From: Thunnus maccoyii | Lineage: Eukaryota > Chordata > Actinopteri > Scombriformes > Scombridae | DNA: 64,000 bases | Reading direction: 5' to 3' | Assembly (NCBI RefSeq): GCF_910596095.1 | Contig: NC_056540.1 | Location: 11,215,001 to 11,279,000 of the forward strand | Part shown: positions 50,694 to 62,850 of the stretch, in pieces | Numbering within the stretch: position 1 is the first letter of the stretch | Layout of the letters: every line of letters starts with the position of its first letter | Program-made: the position numbers and the translations under genes | Notes under the pieces: model-generated | Seen by the model: the letters and a program-made list of their open reading frames with translations, nothing else | Databases searched by the model: none | What the model was told of the DNA's origin: nothing

Positions 50694-51896
50694 AAACTTG
50701 TAAAAGTGCTGTGTACATTAATGAAGTCAGCCAACATCTCAGATGCACACCAATATAGCACTGGCTAATAATGATTAGCTTCTTTTTTTGGCCAAAGCCT
50801 CCTCTGAGCTTTTATATGAAGTTCATGGTGTTTATCCAACTGCTTCTGTGTGTTTTTGGTCCTGCATCACTAGATTTTCGCCTTCCCCTTTCGCCTTCTT
50901 CTGGTTCTATGTTTATCCCGTCTGTTTCTTTCTCAGTCTTTTTCTTTCTCTAGATGGAAGGGCAGTGGAGAGGGGAGAGAAAGAGAGCAAGAGCGAGTCT
51001 TCCAACCCCATAAGACTGGACTCCATCAGCCATGCAGCGTCAGAGATGGAACCACAAGCATCGGTAACCACACTCACAAATGCTTATGTCAGATGTTATA
51101 AAGTGCTCATGTGAGCCTTATGAAGGACCCCTGTGTGCCATCTCTAATAAAGGGCCCTCTTATCCCCACGGCGACTCACAGAGTGGTCTGGCCAGGGGCT
51201 CGATCCTAAAAATAAAGAAACATACATATGCATTTTAGGAATTGGTATATTTGTGTCATAGAGAATTCATGCACACTCACTGATGCTACACCAAGGATTT
51301 ATTTAGAAGAAAAAATTAAATGAAAGAAAAAAAGAGAGGGTACTTCATGGGTTCTGATTAAAGCGATTCATTACAGTTTTACAGTTTGACAGCAGCACTA
51401 AAATAGGCAGTCTACTGACCCTTTTTTTTCAGACGGCATTGGGATGAGGTTGGGAACATGTTGGTCAGCAATGCTGTTTACAGAACTGCCAAGCACATAA
51501 ATTCATCTTCACTCCCTGTGAGTTGACATATTGTCAAAATAGTAGCACTTAATCAGAGCGATTTCCCCAAGGAACAAAATGTACAGAGCAAACAGAAACA
51601 CCCGTGCTCAGTTCGTACCTCCCACGACTCACACCAGAGAATTTATGTCCCAAGCTTTTCTGGCACATGAAACGAAGAGGCTGTACATGAAGCCAGCCAG
51701 ACAACACACTTATCCAGCCCTGTACCAGTTGACGTGAATGGGAAATGTGGTGGTTTTTACGTGTTTTGTTTTTTTTTAATTTGACTATTCTTCCTACTTA
51801 CTACTACTACTACAACCTACTTAAAGCAGCTATAATCAATATTTAATGATAACTATGGATCACATGATTTCTTGTATTTAAAAGAGAATGCTTGTT
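50694..51896. other. Intergenic DNA, nothing identified
   Basis: No gene or clear element. 50770-51110 is pyrimidine-rich then purine-rich, with a 108-codon frame lacking any domain. Confidence 0.45.
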
Positions 51897-52870
51897 GTGA
51901 CATAATCAGTTATCACCTGACTTTGCAGGTCCTCCCAGTTCTATGAAACTTTATAGGGTCTTTTAGCTCATTGTTTTGGTTTTATGGCCCACAACTTTAT
52001 TGTTTTGGTTCACTTTCAACAGTGTTACCAACATAGCGACTTTGTTACTAGATATAGTGACTTTTCAGACCCCTTTAGTGACTTTTTTTAAATCAAAAAA
52101 GTGGCTAGCAACATATCTAGCGACTTTTTGGACAGACCTTAATTCCTGTCCTTGAAGGGAGTCACCAGTATTTCTCACTGAATGAGCACTAATGTGGCTC
52201 TCTCAATTGACTGTTCAGTTGGTGGGACAGAGCAGCTGTAAATGTGCGTACTTCGTGACCAATCATTGATCCCCATTGTTTTTATTCTCAATGATTTAAT
52301 TTTACTATCTAAGTCTGACTTTGTTTTGTCAAAATAGACAGAGTTAACAATAGTGAATTTATTCCATTGCATAATCATCTCTCTATTCATGATACTTCGG
52401 TTAGAGTTGATACAACAGCCAGCATAATTATTATTATTAGAGATAGATTTAGATGCACATTGAGGATCTGCTTGAAAAGCTAGTTACAGTCAGTTTGGTT
52501 TAGCTTAATATTCTTATATTTTTACAAATCTTGTATGCAATTATGTCATCTTTTATATGCAGATTAGCACATGACGCCAAACTGAAAATAGTTGGCAACA
52601 CTGCTTCCACAGCTCTCATTAGCGTTGTTTTTAGCTGCATCAGGCAGCTGAACAAAGTTAGCAACTAGCTGGTGAACATAGTGAAGCATTTAGCAGGTAA
52701 AGAGCCATATATTTCCCTGAGTTGGTAGAGACAAATAACAGAGCAAGAGGAGAGTAAGAAACATGAATCTAAGTGAATGCTAATGCTGCTCTGTGTCTGC
52801 TGGATGTGTAAATAGAGAATTGTTTGCTACCACATTTGCCATATCAACTTCAGAGGTGTTGTCTGTGTTG
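51897..52870. repeat. Dispersed repeat (copy 2), split by a hAT-like insertion
   Basis: 51905-52019 and 52604-52860 together match the copy at 31280-31610 in order and orientation (TCACCTGACT.TGCAG, CCCACAACTTTATTGTTTTG, then AGCTGGTGAACATAGTGAAG and GTCTGCTGGATGTGTAAA). The 584 bases between are the element listed at 52020. Confidence 0.65.
52020..52603. mobile_element. hAT-like non-autonomous element inside copy 2
   Basis: The left end CAGTGTTACCAACATAGCGA and the right end GTTGGCAACACTG form inverted termini (CAGTGTTRCCAAC). The sub-terminal TAGCGACTTT units (52036, 52119) are typical of a fish hAT family. Absence from the related repeat at 31.4 kb proves an insertion. The flanks (ACTTTCAA / CTTCCACA) are only partly alike, so the target duplication is decayed or shifted. 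No transposase. Confidence 0.65.
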
Positions 52871-53179
52871 TGTTTAACATTATAGGTTGTTTCTGCTGTC
52901 TCTAAATGCCCTAAGTGCCGTAAGTTATTGTAGCTTTACCCAAAGAAAGAAAACTGTATGGCTATCTTTTTATTTACTCTCTGTGCAGCATGCTCTGTGT
53001 TGACCGCTGAAATTAGCCCAGTTTAGGTCAATTTAGATAGTAGCTACAGTCCACTTGGGTTGGGAATTCAATGTACACTTAGCCATGAATTGATGGATGA
53101 AATAAATAAACTATACTTTGTTAATTCTGGTAAAAGTCTATATAGATTTCCATCTACTTTCAATTGCATCCACCTAAAG

Positions 53180-55432
53180 TAGGGTGACCATATTTTCAAA
53201 CCCCCAAACTAGGACCCTTAAGTGTACCGCGCATTCATGCACGCGCACATGTATGCGCTTGTGCTATGCACATGCACCATAGGCATTTTCATCAGGATGG
53301 GGGACAATTGTTTTAGCGCTTAGCACACCTAGCGAGCGCACCCTTCAACACCATGGACAGCGCCTCAGCAGTTGAAAAATTATGTTTTGTTGCCCAAAAT
53401 CCACCAAAGTATTTGTCAGTATGCACAAGCACAGGCTGCCGCCTAAATGGCCAAATGTGACACATTCTCTGCCAGCTTTTTTTTAAAGTCCATGTAAAGC
53501 AATAATAAATATGTGTTCTGAGTTTGACACACCACACAAAAATGTGTAATTGATCACCTCTCTGAATTTGAATGATTAAAAAAGTCACCAAGTATATAAA
53601 ATTGGGTTTCAAAATTGTGTAAAAATAGGCAGTATTCTCTATTCTGAAATGCTGGGGATGTGTCCGCTGAAGGTGCTGAAAGCACAGCCCAACTGAACAG
53701 CCCCTGAGTTAACAACACTCAGACCAAACTCTTTTTTAAAAATATACAATTTAAAATAGGCATGTTTGTAGGTGTAAGGCAAGCGACATGGATGATATTT
53801 TGAAAATAAAGTAACTGTATGAGCCAGTGTTTAATTTTTCACATATTTTGTAGGTAAATGTGGAATTGTTTCAGTAAAAATATAACTTAAAGGACTAGAT
53901 GACAAGTGATCCATCACCAATCATCTTTATGTTAAATTGTTGGTTTTTTCAATGGAATTCTGTGCACTTAACATTACTCACTCCTTTGCTGAAATGTCTT
54001 TGGCGGCTTCATTGTGGCTGTCACCCTTGGAGCAAAAGCCTCTCAAGCCATGCTTTTTGGTGAAGTGCTGCTCGGCAAATGCTCTCCCTCTGGCCGGGGA
54101 CCTCCCAGCCGCACAGCCGGTGCTGAAGCCGCAGCCGTGGGCGGCAGCCGGTGTTGGTGGCAGCTGGTGTCGGCCACTGCCAGTGCCATGTCCGTTGACT
54201 CTACCCGTCCTCCCAGCTGAACAGCCGGGGATGAAGCTGAAGCCACTGGCGGCTCCACCCATCAACGGATGCTTCAGCTGGGTTTAAAATAAATCCTTAA
54301 GCGCTAACGTTGACTGAAAATGACCCCATTCACCAGTAACAGCGGATTATCTGAAGTGAATCCCAGTTTTCTCCATTGAAAGTTTCAAAAACTGTAAAAA
54401 TACTAACTATGAGTATATGTGCTCTAGTGTTTATATAGTCAGGGGGTGGGGGGGCATGCTAGTCACCCCTCTACATCATAGAGCCACCATTTCAGGCCTG
54501 TCCAAAAAATGGTGAAATCGCTCTAACTCCACAATTCAGTACTACATAGTTCACAGTCTTTTCACATGTTTTCAGCAATTATTTTCTAACATGTATAATG
54601 TGTTTCAGAAGAAATCTCTGATTTTCCTTTCACAGAGTTTAAACAAAACAAGGTACAAATCTCTTTGTGGCCTATAAATAACTTTATAGGCAACATACAA
54701 ATATCTTTCAATTACATCTTCACGACACTATGCCATGAGTTGGTTTCAAGTTTACAAAGATTAAAACATCAAAACATCACTGCACCGAGAAAGACCATTT
54801 AAAGAAAGTTAGGGTACTTTACATTTTGCAGTCTTTCTTCTTAGAGTTTTGGAGCTCTCAGGGAAACCACCGCTTATGTTTGGCCATCTTAATATGATCT
54901 TTTATATCAGCATTTCCACCTTGCGTGACCGAAAATATACTCTTGCAAGTGTGTGCAGAACGCAGCATTTTTGTTGCCAGGTACTTTACGAAGGAAAGAG
55001 TAAGCCTCCTGGGTCTCTTTAGAAAAGACCAACTCTCTCTACAGCATGATAGCTAACCGTTAGCATAGTGACAAGTTCTGTCAGAAAGAGCCGCAAGTGT
55101 CATAGGCTAGCAACAGCCTTGAAAACAACACATTGATTGATTGACACACATACAGATAAATCAGTGTTGAATTCAGATGCGTGGTGCACTGCTAATGTTT
55201 TTATATTGGGTTAGGTAATAATTAGTAGGACAGAACATAAACGTCTATGTAAGCTCAGAAAACAAGTATAATATTATGATTCTTATTTTAATTGTGGTGA
55301 AAACTGGGAAAATTTGGTAGTGAATATTGAAAATTGGGATATTTTAGTGTTTAACAGATATTTGTCAGGACTTGGGACACCCAGCTTGAAACCAGGACAA
55401 TTCCGGGCAAACCAGGACATCTGGTCACTGTA
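53180..55432. mobile_element. hAT-like element, 2.25 kb, with 8-bp target duplication
   Basis: Termini TAGGGTGACCA and TGGTCACTGTA are inverted (9 of 11). They are flanked by ACCTAAAG (53172-53179) and ACCTAAGG (55433-55440), an 8-bp target duplication with one mismatch, as in hAT transposons. The interior has no recognisable transposase. It includes a GC-rich Pro/Ala-coding tract (54090-54260) and AT-rich flanks. It is either a non-autonomous family or an element filled with other DNA. Confidence 0.75.
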
Positions 55433-55440
55433 ACCTAAGG

Positions 55441-58400
55441 CAAGGCAGAGGAGGAAAAAAAGCATATTTTGAAAGAAACTGTTCTCAACTACCATGCATT
55501 TGTCAGAATTATGTTTGGTACAGCTTGTAAAAACACTTTTTAAGAAAAACTATTAACGCTAAGCTAATTTCGACAAAGTATTAAACCTTCAAGTGTGGAG
55601 ATGGGGTATTTCCTTACCTATAAGAAGACCTTTTACTGGATTCCACAGACTTCCACACACTGCACTAAGCTGAGGTGTGCTCGCCATACCTAAGAAATGC
55701 CTGCAGAGACAGAAAGGCAAACAGGAATGACTGAACTGTCCACTTTAAGTCACTCTCTGATATACAGACTACCTTTTTCTCCTTCTTTGCCTTATAATCT
55801 TCCTCTCTCCCCTCCAAGGCTCTCCATCCTTTTCTCCCTCCATTTCTCCTGTCACTCTCCGTCTCTCATCTATGATGATGCTGGTGGAGGAGCAATTGGA
55901 ATGTGTGCATGTGCCTGTAATGCGTGCATGTGTTCACGCAAGTGTGTGTTTGTAATGGGTGTTGGGGTGGAGGGGGGGTAGGGGTCAGGCTGTTGGGCCT
56001 CTGCTCCGCGGATGTCATAATTAGGAACTGGAATTCTGGGAATTCCTGGGAAGGTTGGACGGTCCTAGAAGGCTTTTCATCTGCTGCAGCGGCCCAGCCC
56101 CCTCTCAGCCGCTGGCCTTACGGAAAAATACAACATGTTCCAACACACACCATCACAGCAATCAATTACCCCTAACTCTAGAGCACACATCGTAAACAAC
56201 AAATATCCCAAAACATCCTACAATTGTAACCTCATGGCACTGAGGTTCACAAGCATCTGTGACATGTTGGTTTGATCTGGACCCAACCACTGATTCATGA
56301 GCTGGCTAATTAACCTCAACTATTCTAAATATATCATGCTTTATTTATAGCACTATCAGAAGATAGTTCCTTCCTTTTTTTACAAACAAAAAAATGCTAA
56401 ATGCGTGTGTTGCTTCTCAACAGTACAATGAAATACATTATTCTTTATAGACAGGTAGTTTTATATAAGACCATTATATTACCTCCATACCATAACAGTC
56501 CAAGTCTCTGTTTTCTGTAAACACAGGCGCCAGTATAGAAACAATGCCCTCCAATCAAGCCATGTCAAACAACACTTTTCTAATGAGCTACCTAACAGGG
56601 TTATTATTGCTCACCAGCGCATCACCTTTAGGGGTCCAACATATGTCTGAGGGGCACTGGCAGACAGACACAGACATATATAAAAGGCTGCCTACTTCAG
56701 CTTGAGGATGTGACAGTTTATGTACCAGTGACTCCTAACAAGCTCATGAAACCAAGTTGACAAGTTGATGAAATGGAAATTAAATATTGTTACTTTGAGG
56801 GTTTGACACTAAAAGACAGGAGTGAGAAATCTTTTTTTTTTTTTTTTTTTTAGCTATTTTTAGCAACTGGTTCACAATTTGAATGGGATTTTGGATGAAA
56901 GCTTAACACAGTGTTGGTGGTTAACACAAGTTAAACTCAATTTCTTGCATCATTCTGAGGTGAAATAGTCCATCAAACATCCAATTTGCAAACAGCCTCT
57001 ATGCAGTAGTAATTATGCTCTTTTCACAATACTTCTATTTCTGGAAAGACTTTCCAATTTACAAAATTTCCAGTTGTATTTTTTTTAATTGCAGGAATCC
57101 TAGTATAGTATTAGCAACTAACTGTACTCCAAATGAAATCAAATCTGGTGTGTTTGCACTGGCAGAACTGCATGAATGTGACCAAAAATAAGTGTTACAT
57201 TTGGCCACAATTGCAGTTTGTTCAGGCTGACCATCCAAACCTGTATTTGGTCAACAGTGCCATGTTGTGTTGTGTGTGTTTTTTTTTTTACATTCAGTCC
57301 TTTGAGCCTTGTGTTTTCGGCTCAATCAAGTTATAGTTGATTACTTCTTACTTTGAGGAACTTAAGAGTTGTGTCTGCTCCCAGCTTTACTCATGAGGTT
57401 TACCTTTTTGTGTGGATGCCTGGATTCACACAGAGTAGCCTACACCTCACTGTGCTGTGTGTGACAGAAATTTGAGAGCACAGCCAAATTCAATATAGTT
57501 TGCCAACCTTTGCGATGGTGGAGGCATGCAACCTATTAGTTTTTCACAGGTTGGCCTAACATTAGCTTTTATTGGCTGTGTTTAGCCCAGAGTTACTTTG
57601 TGAAGATAATCGCATAATAAACACATTAAATACCGTAAGCAGATTTTCAGCATTAATACAAAACCAATATTCATAAACTCAAGCTTCAACCAATGAACCG
57701 TGGGGGAGCTAACTTCTGGGACCACAACATAAAATTGCAGCTGGACTTCTGCAATATATGGATTCAAGATGGAGCAGAGGTGTGTGTTTGTCTGTGAGTG
57801 TGTGTGTGTTTAAGTGAGGCAGTCAGTCACTTGTTTCTGTCATGGTAGGAGGGCTGCCAGGAGAAGTGGTGTACTCACTTGGACAGGTGAAACGGGTGGA
57901 GCCGAAGTACCACACAGTCCAAAAATGCTTCAGAAGCTATATTCAGTCGGAATGAGCTCACCTCGAAGACATATACATTACACAGTGAGTTTATTCATTT
58001 ATTTTCCATATTACCAGCGAGTGAATAAATTAATGCATAAATGGATAAATGAGGCTGCCATATGCCCTCTCAAACACATCTACACACCAGAGCCCACATT
58101 TTGGTCTTACAGTGGACAGAGGTATTGTCCCACCGCAAGAATACTGTGAGCCAGCTTGTCTTCTAACACAGTCTAATGAGGCAGGAACAAATGACTATCC
58201 ACTCTAACACTCTTTCTCTACGTGCACTTCTCTGAATATTGTCAATTATCCCCCATGTCTTGGCTGACCTGACTCTGAATGTGGGTCACAGGCTACACAA
58301 TCACCTGGTAATTACCAGAGAGTAAACAAGCCAAGCCAGGGGAGAAGTTTTAATGATTGTCAGGCTGCCACAAAGGACCCTTCATCTCTAATGAGGGGTA

Positions 58401-59330
58401 AGTGTGTCGCACAATTGTTGGACCTGACCATCATGATAAATATAGCATCCCTGGATTCAATATTATGGGATCAAGGAAAATTTGGGGGATCGTGTGTGAT
58501 CAAATAGAAGTGTAACCCAGAAATGCTCCCTTTGCCTCAATGATGTTGTCTCAACTGACCTTACATAATAAGCCCTTTGCCCAGTTCTTGAATCAGATGA
58601 TTAATTGCTCACCGGTCTTTTCAGCAGCTATGACACTATGTGCCACCCACGGAGTCCGCTCTGGCCTCATGTCTCACTCTCATTAAATGGGGCCTTTGTG
58701 TCCCAGCTGCTCTCTTTTGTCCCAGCATGCCCACCTATCAGAGGGGTCGACCCCTGTGTCTCTAGCCATGATGACATCACCTCTGCCCTCATCCAGGCTG
58801 TAGCAGCCAAGGTGAGGGCTCTCATGGGCAGCTACGGCCCATCTCTTTCCCCTTATCACTCAATCACTCCTTTGTGCTGGCGAGGCCTGCGGGCTTATAT
58901 GGACAGTAATGAGACGGAGCACTTTGTAATCTGCCTGCCAGCGCTGTAGCAATATAACCCATACAGAGCAAACTCTATAATAGCACATTGTTTGAGGCGA
59001 ATTAAGTGAGGGTCTGAGATATGGTGCTTTCACACCGGTTGGAATCAGAGCCCAGAGTTGGCCTGCTGAGCTGGGCCAGTAAAACCTCTCTTTTCACGAG
59101 TCAGGTGAGTTAACAGACCAAAGAGTGCATTAATGGGAGAGAGAGAGAAAGATTTTGCAGCTCCATGCTACAAGATTGCATGTTTTTCAACTCCTTTGAC
59201 TCATAAAACTCTCTTGGATATGGCCAAAAAATGCACTGTCATCCTGCAAAAACAAGAATGTTTTTCTTAGGTGCAGCTTCCAAGAAGCCCGCATTTGGAA
59301 GATACAAGGTTTTCACCTAACAGCATTATG
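55441..59330. other. Gene-desert DNA with conserved-looking islands
   Basis: No coding gene is supportable. T-rich runs are at 56833-56852. Repeat-free, GC-richer blocks occur at about 55980-56110, 58190-58400 and 58590-58990. A short GT run is near 57780-57811. Confidence 0.45.
58590..58990 (+). other. Complex island with 115-codon open frame, candidate conserved element
   Basis: A frame from 58605 to 58949 is open across DNA of balanced composition, ending TETEHFVICLPAL-like (exact end NETEHFVICLPAL). No domain is recognised. A donor-like AAG|GTGAGG at 58810-58818 could end an exon at 58812, but no acceptor, start context or partner exon is convincing. I favour a conserved non-coding element over a gene. 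Confidence 0.25.
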
Positions 59331-59344
59331 CACACACACACACA

Positions 59345-59386
<42 letters not shown>

Positions 59387-59427
59387 CACACACATGCACA
59401 CATATACACAAACACACACACAGGCAC
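59331..59427. repeat. (CA)n microsatellite with interruptions
   Basis: Roughly 45 CA units broken by TA, GG and TG steps. Confidence 0.95.
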
Positions 59428-59858
59428 ACAGATGCACAGAGTCATAAACTGAACCAAATTTAGAAACTAAGATATCATCTTCAGGTTCCTCGAAGACTTT
59501 GGTATTTGATATTTCACGACTTCTGACAGCCCAACACTGCTCCCTTCTCATGCTCTTTCTCCTCAGAGGGGTTTTATTAGTTATGTTTACAATGCAAGAC
59601 TTAACTCTCAGTTTTGAGTTACTGCTCAGTTTTTTTCTTTTAAGACAGTTTACATTATATTTTCGTGCCCATATCCAGCATCAGTCTGAAACAGTCACCT
59701 TTTTCAAAATAACATTACTACAAAGAATAAACATCTGGCATGCTTGAGCAGAAGTATGCAAATTAAATGGAGGCCACATGTCATCACACAGCTCCTGTGG
59801 CAGATGGCTAGGTTCACTGCATAAAAGTCAACTCAGTGTAACACTGGCAGATTTTTTT

Positions 59859-60544
59859 TTAAAGGAATAGTTCAACATTTTCGGAAAATATGCTCATTCG
59901 CTTTCTTGCTGGCAGTTATAGAAGAGGATCGATACTCTCATGTCTGTACGGTAAATATAAAGCTATAACCAGCAGTTGGATAGCTTGGCCTGGCACCAAG
60001 ACTGGAAACAGAGGGATAGTCCCACACAGAACAGTCTTTTTAGTAGGAGATTTTTGTGTTACTGTGCCTCCACTGCATCTCAGCACAGAAACACTGTCTG
60101 TGGATACACAAAGAGGAAACTCAGTACTAAAAAGACATTAAATACCAACTTGATTTGATTATCTCAGACTGATGAAGCCTTGTATTCACTTCAGATCAAC
60201 TCTGGAATACAAAGTCATAGAATAGACACCAGTATAATTTTTGCATTGCATGTTGTCCTCCATCTCTCCCATTGGAAGCATGTTAGGAAGGTATCCCTTA
60301 ATGGTCAGTGTGAACAGGAGGAATGATTACATCAAACAAAAAATATTTCAATGTACATATGGGTATGTGGATACAGACTTCATAAAAATTTGAGCTGTTT
60401 TCCCATTTCCAATCATTGTGCTAAGCTATACACTACCCGGCCCCTGCAGCTGTCACTTCATATAACAGACAGATTTGAGAGTGGTATCGATCTAATTCTC
60501 TGCAAGAAAGCAAATTTTCCAGAAATGTTGAACTATTCCTTTAA
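59859..60544. mobile_element. TTAA-type MITE (copy 2) with long inverted ends
   Basis: TTAA (59859-59862) is followed by AGGAATAGTTCAACATTT; the right end is AAATGTTGAACTATTCCT followed by TTAA (60541-60544). The outer 22 bases are a perfect inverted repeat, and weaker pairing extends to about 90 bases (ATCGATACTCTCATGTCTGT against the right side). It is the same family as 36581-37968. TTAA target and AG...CT ends suggest Kolobok-like transposition. No transposase. Confidence 0.8.
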
Positions 60545-60574
60545 GGCTCTTAACCTTGAAGGCTCTTAACCTTG
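60543..60574. repeat. 16-bp tandem duplication at the MITE edge
   Basis: AAGGCTCTTAACCTTG occurs twice in perfect tandem, overlapping the element's right TTAA by two bases. Confidence 0.9.
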
Positions 60575-61073
60575 CATTGATTACTCATCTCTTTCTGACA
60601 TGGAGGCAAAATTCCAAATCATTATATGGCCACACACCTTCATTGCAGCTGTGCTTTCTTCAAATGCCAGAGCAGATTCATGACAAATTATGCACAGGAA
60701 TTACACAAGAGTGTTCAGACTGAGGTCACATTTCCAAGTGTAATGTATGTAAGAAATTAAGCAAAGATTTGACATCACATATGAGGGTAAAAGAATCAGA
60801 TTGGGGCTCTTTTCACCTCCACTGTGAACCATTTGTTTACAATTTATCACAACAATGCAGTGTGTGAGTGTGAATGAAGAAGATACTAAAGGTTTTTGAG
60901 TGAAGCCTCTGCGGGGTCACTCAAGAGTTATTGTCCGGCTGCTTTCCACTACTGAGCCTGAACTGTTAGCCGAATTACACCCACATGCTTCCCGTAAAGT
61001 ACTATAAGAAGTCTGTAAACTGCTAACATTAATTGCTGTTACAGAAGCCTCCTTCCCAGTGAAGCGACCCCCC

Positions 61074-61114
<41 letters not shown>

Positions 61115-62154
61115 CAGCCTGGCCTCTCTGTTGTGGTTTCATTGGTTGATCACTTGCCAGGGCCCCAGGGGCCCCAACTCAGAACACATGTCTGCTTTCT
61201 GTATGTTTACAGTACAGCAGTCAAAGTGAATGAACATTACTGCTGTCAAAGCATACTTGTCTATTTTCTGGACATTATCACCCAAGGAGACGATGCATTT
61301 ATGCAATATAAACATGAAATAGATTCTTAATACCACTGACACGACACAGATTTTGACAGCTTTACATTGTGTTCACATATTTAAGTGACTGTCGTGGATG
61401 CAGTCAAGTTGTAAATGGAACATAAGGTCTTCATATGAAGAGCTGAATGTATTAAACTCAACTTTTAAGCCAATATAGATGAGAAATCATTAAAGCTCTC
61501 AGAAAATGGAAATATGAACATCTGCAGTCTGCTGATGACAATCTTGTAATACGATCAAAAGCTCCAGAATAGCTAGTAAATGGAAGCTGAGGTGAGTTTG
61601 TTTTGTCAGATAGATATATTTCCAATATACTGTATATGTTTGTGCAGTAATTGACCAAAAAATGTAGAAATGACACTGGAAACACACAATTCAGTTGACA
61701 TTTCCTAAATACATTTTACACACTCACAATAAAATGAACAGGAATGCCTTCCATGTAGACGCTGTAGGCCATATATGTGCTTTTTCTGATGTTATGAGGA
61801 TGTGAGTCCAACTTGTACGTGAACTAAAGCCACTGTGGGTCAACTTTGAGAGACTGACTCGACCGCTGAACCGCTGCCTGCTCGCTCATTGCAAGCTGCT
61901 CTGGAAAACGTGAATCTAAATAGTATTTTAAACCTCGTGAATGAAGTTTTAAATCATGATGTTCATTCATTTGGTTACTCTTAGAAACCGCTGAATGTTC
62001 TTGCTCTCAGTGCCAATGCTTGCTGTTTTGTGTTGCAATCAAGCAGTAGGCTACATACGCATTACCAGCCTCTTCAATCTGCGTACAAATAGCACAACCT
62101 TACACTTTCCAATTGTGTGCAGTGCATACCCCAAAGTCCAATTTTGTGTGCAGG
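60575..62154. other. Intergenic DNA with a CA repeat
   Basis: A (CA)n run is at 61077-61112. No gene or element is otherwise recognised. Confidence 0.5.
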
Positions 62155-62540
62155 TGATATGCCAAACCCATGGATAGGGTGCCACTGCTCAGCCTTGCAG
62201 CCAATTTTTCCCAGTGGTCACTCACGGTATTGCAGCAAAAAAATCCCCCTGCGGCCCAAAAAGCATTTCCCCCATAGACCATTGTAAAAGACACGTCTGT
62301 CAAACTGTTGACAGGACATCTCAAACTGCAAACAAGGTCAATTATGAATTTTTCATCACAATGTAAAGTCTATGGGCTGAGCGAGAACTTGGAGACGGGG
62401 CCAGCAGGAGAAACACCACTGTGCATTTCAGTGGGCCGTACAACGCAGAAGCAAACCGCATACTAGAAACTTTTTTTGCCATATGCGCTAGCCGAGCAGT
62501 TCTTATAGGACTGAATGGGCGCCATTTTTGGTCCATCCAT
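62155..62540. repeat. Dispersed fish repeat
   Basis: Strings such as CATTTCCCCCATAGACCATT, GACACGTCTGTCAAACTGTT, TTTTTCATCACAATGTAAAG and TCTATGGGCTGAGCGAGAAC in this order are familiar from many percomorph loci. No coding capacity. Boundaries are approximate. Confidence 0.45.
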
Positions 62541-62774
62541 GGTCAAACCTTCCTAGGGAAGTGACATCAATATAATGCAACTTTCTGTTATTTTATAAGG
62601 TGATTTTTGGCTTATTAGGAGGAGGCGGGTTGGCTAGATAATAAGTTGGCAAAAAGTTGCAAAAGTAGCAGGAGAGCGCTTTTTGAGACCACCAACTGGG
62701 CATCCTCAACATCATGTCGGGCATTTTAACTGGAGATTTTTAGCAGGACAGGACATTTTTACTACACTTTACTG

Positions 62775-62850
62775 TTTTAACCCAAACCATGATCTTTCCC
62801 TAACCCTAACCAAGTGGTTTTTGTGCCTAAACCTAACCAACTGTGTTAAA
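62775..62850. repeat. Fragment of the AACCC/CTAACC-type fish repeat
   Basis: TTTAACCCAAACCATGATCT, then CCTAACCCTAACCAAGTGG and CCTAAACCTAACCAACTG. A related piece lies at 43345-43410 and at the BEL target site (44033-44064). Confidence 0.5.

Noticed and set aside
53937-54287. 116-residue Pro/Ala-rich protein gene
   Set aside because: It lies inside a hAT-like element, is open on both strands because of GC-rich repeats, and has no recognisable domain.
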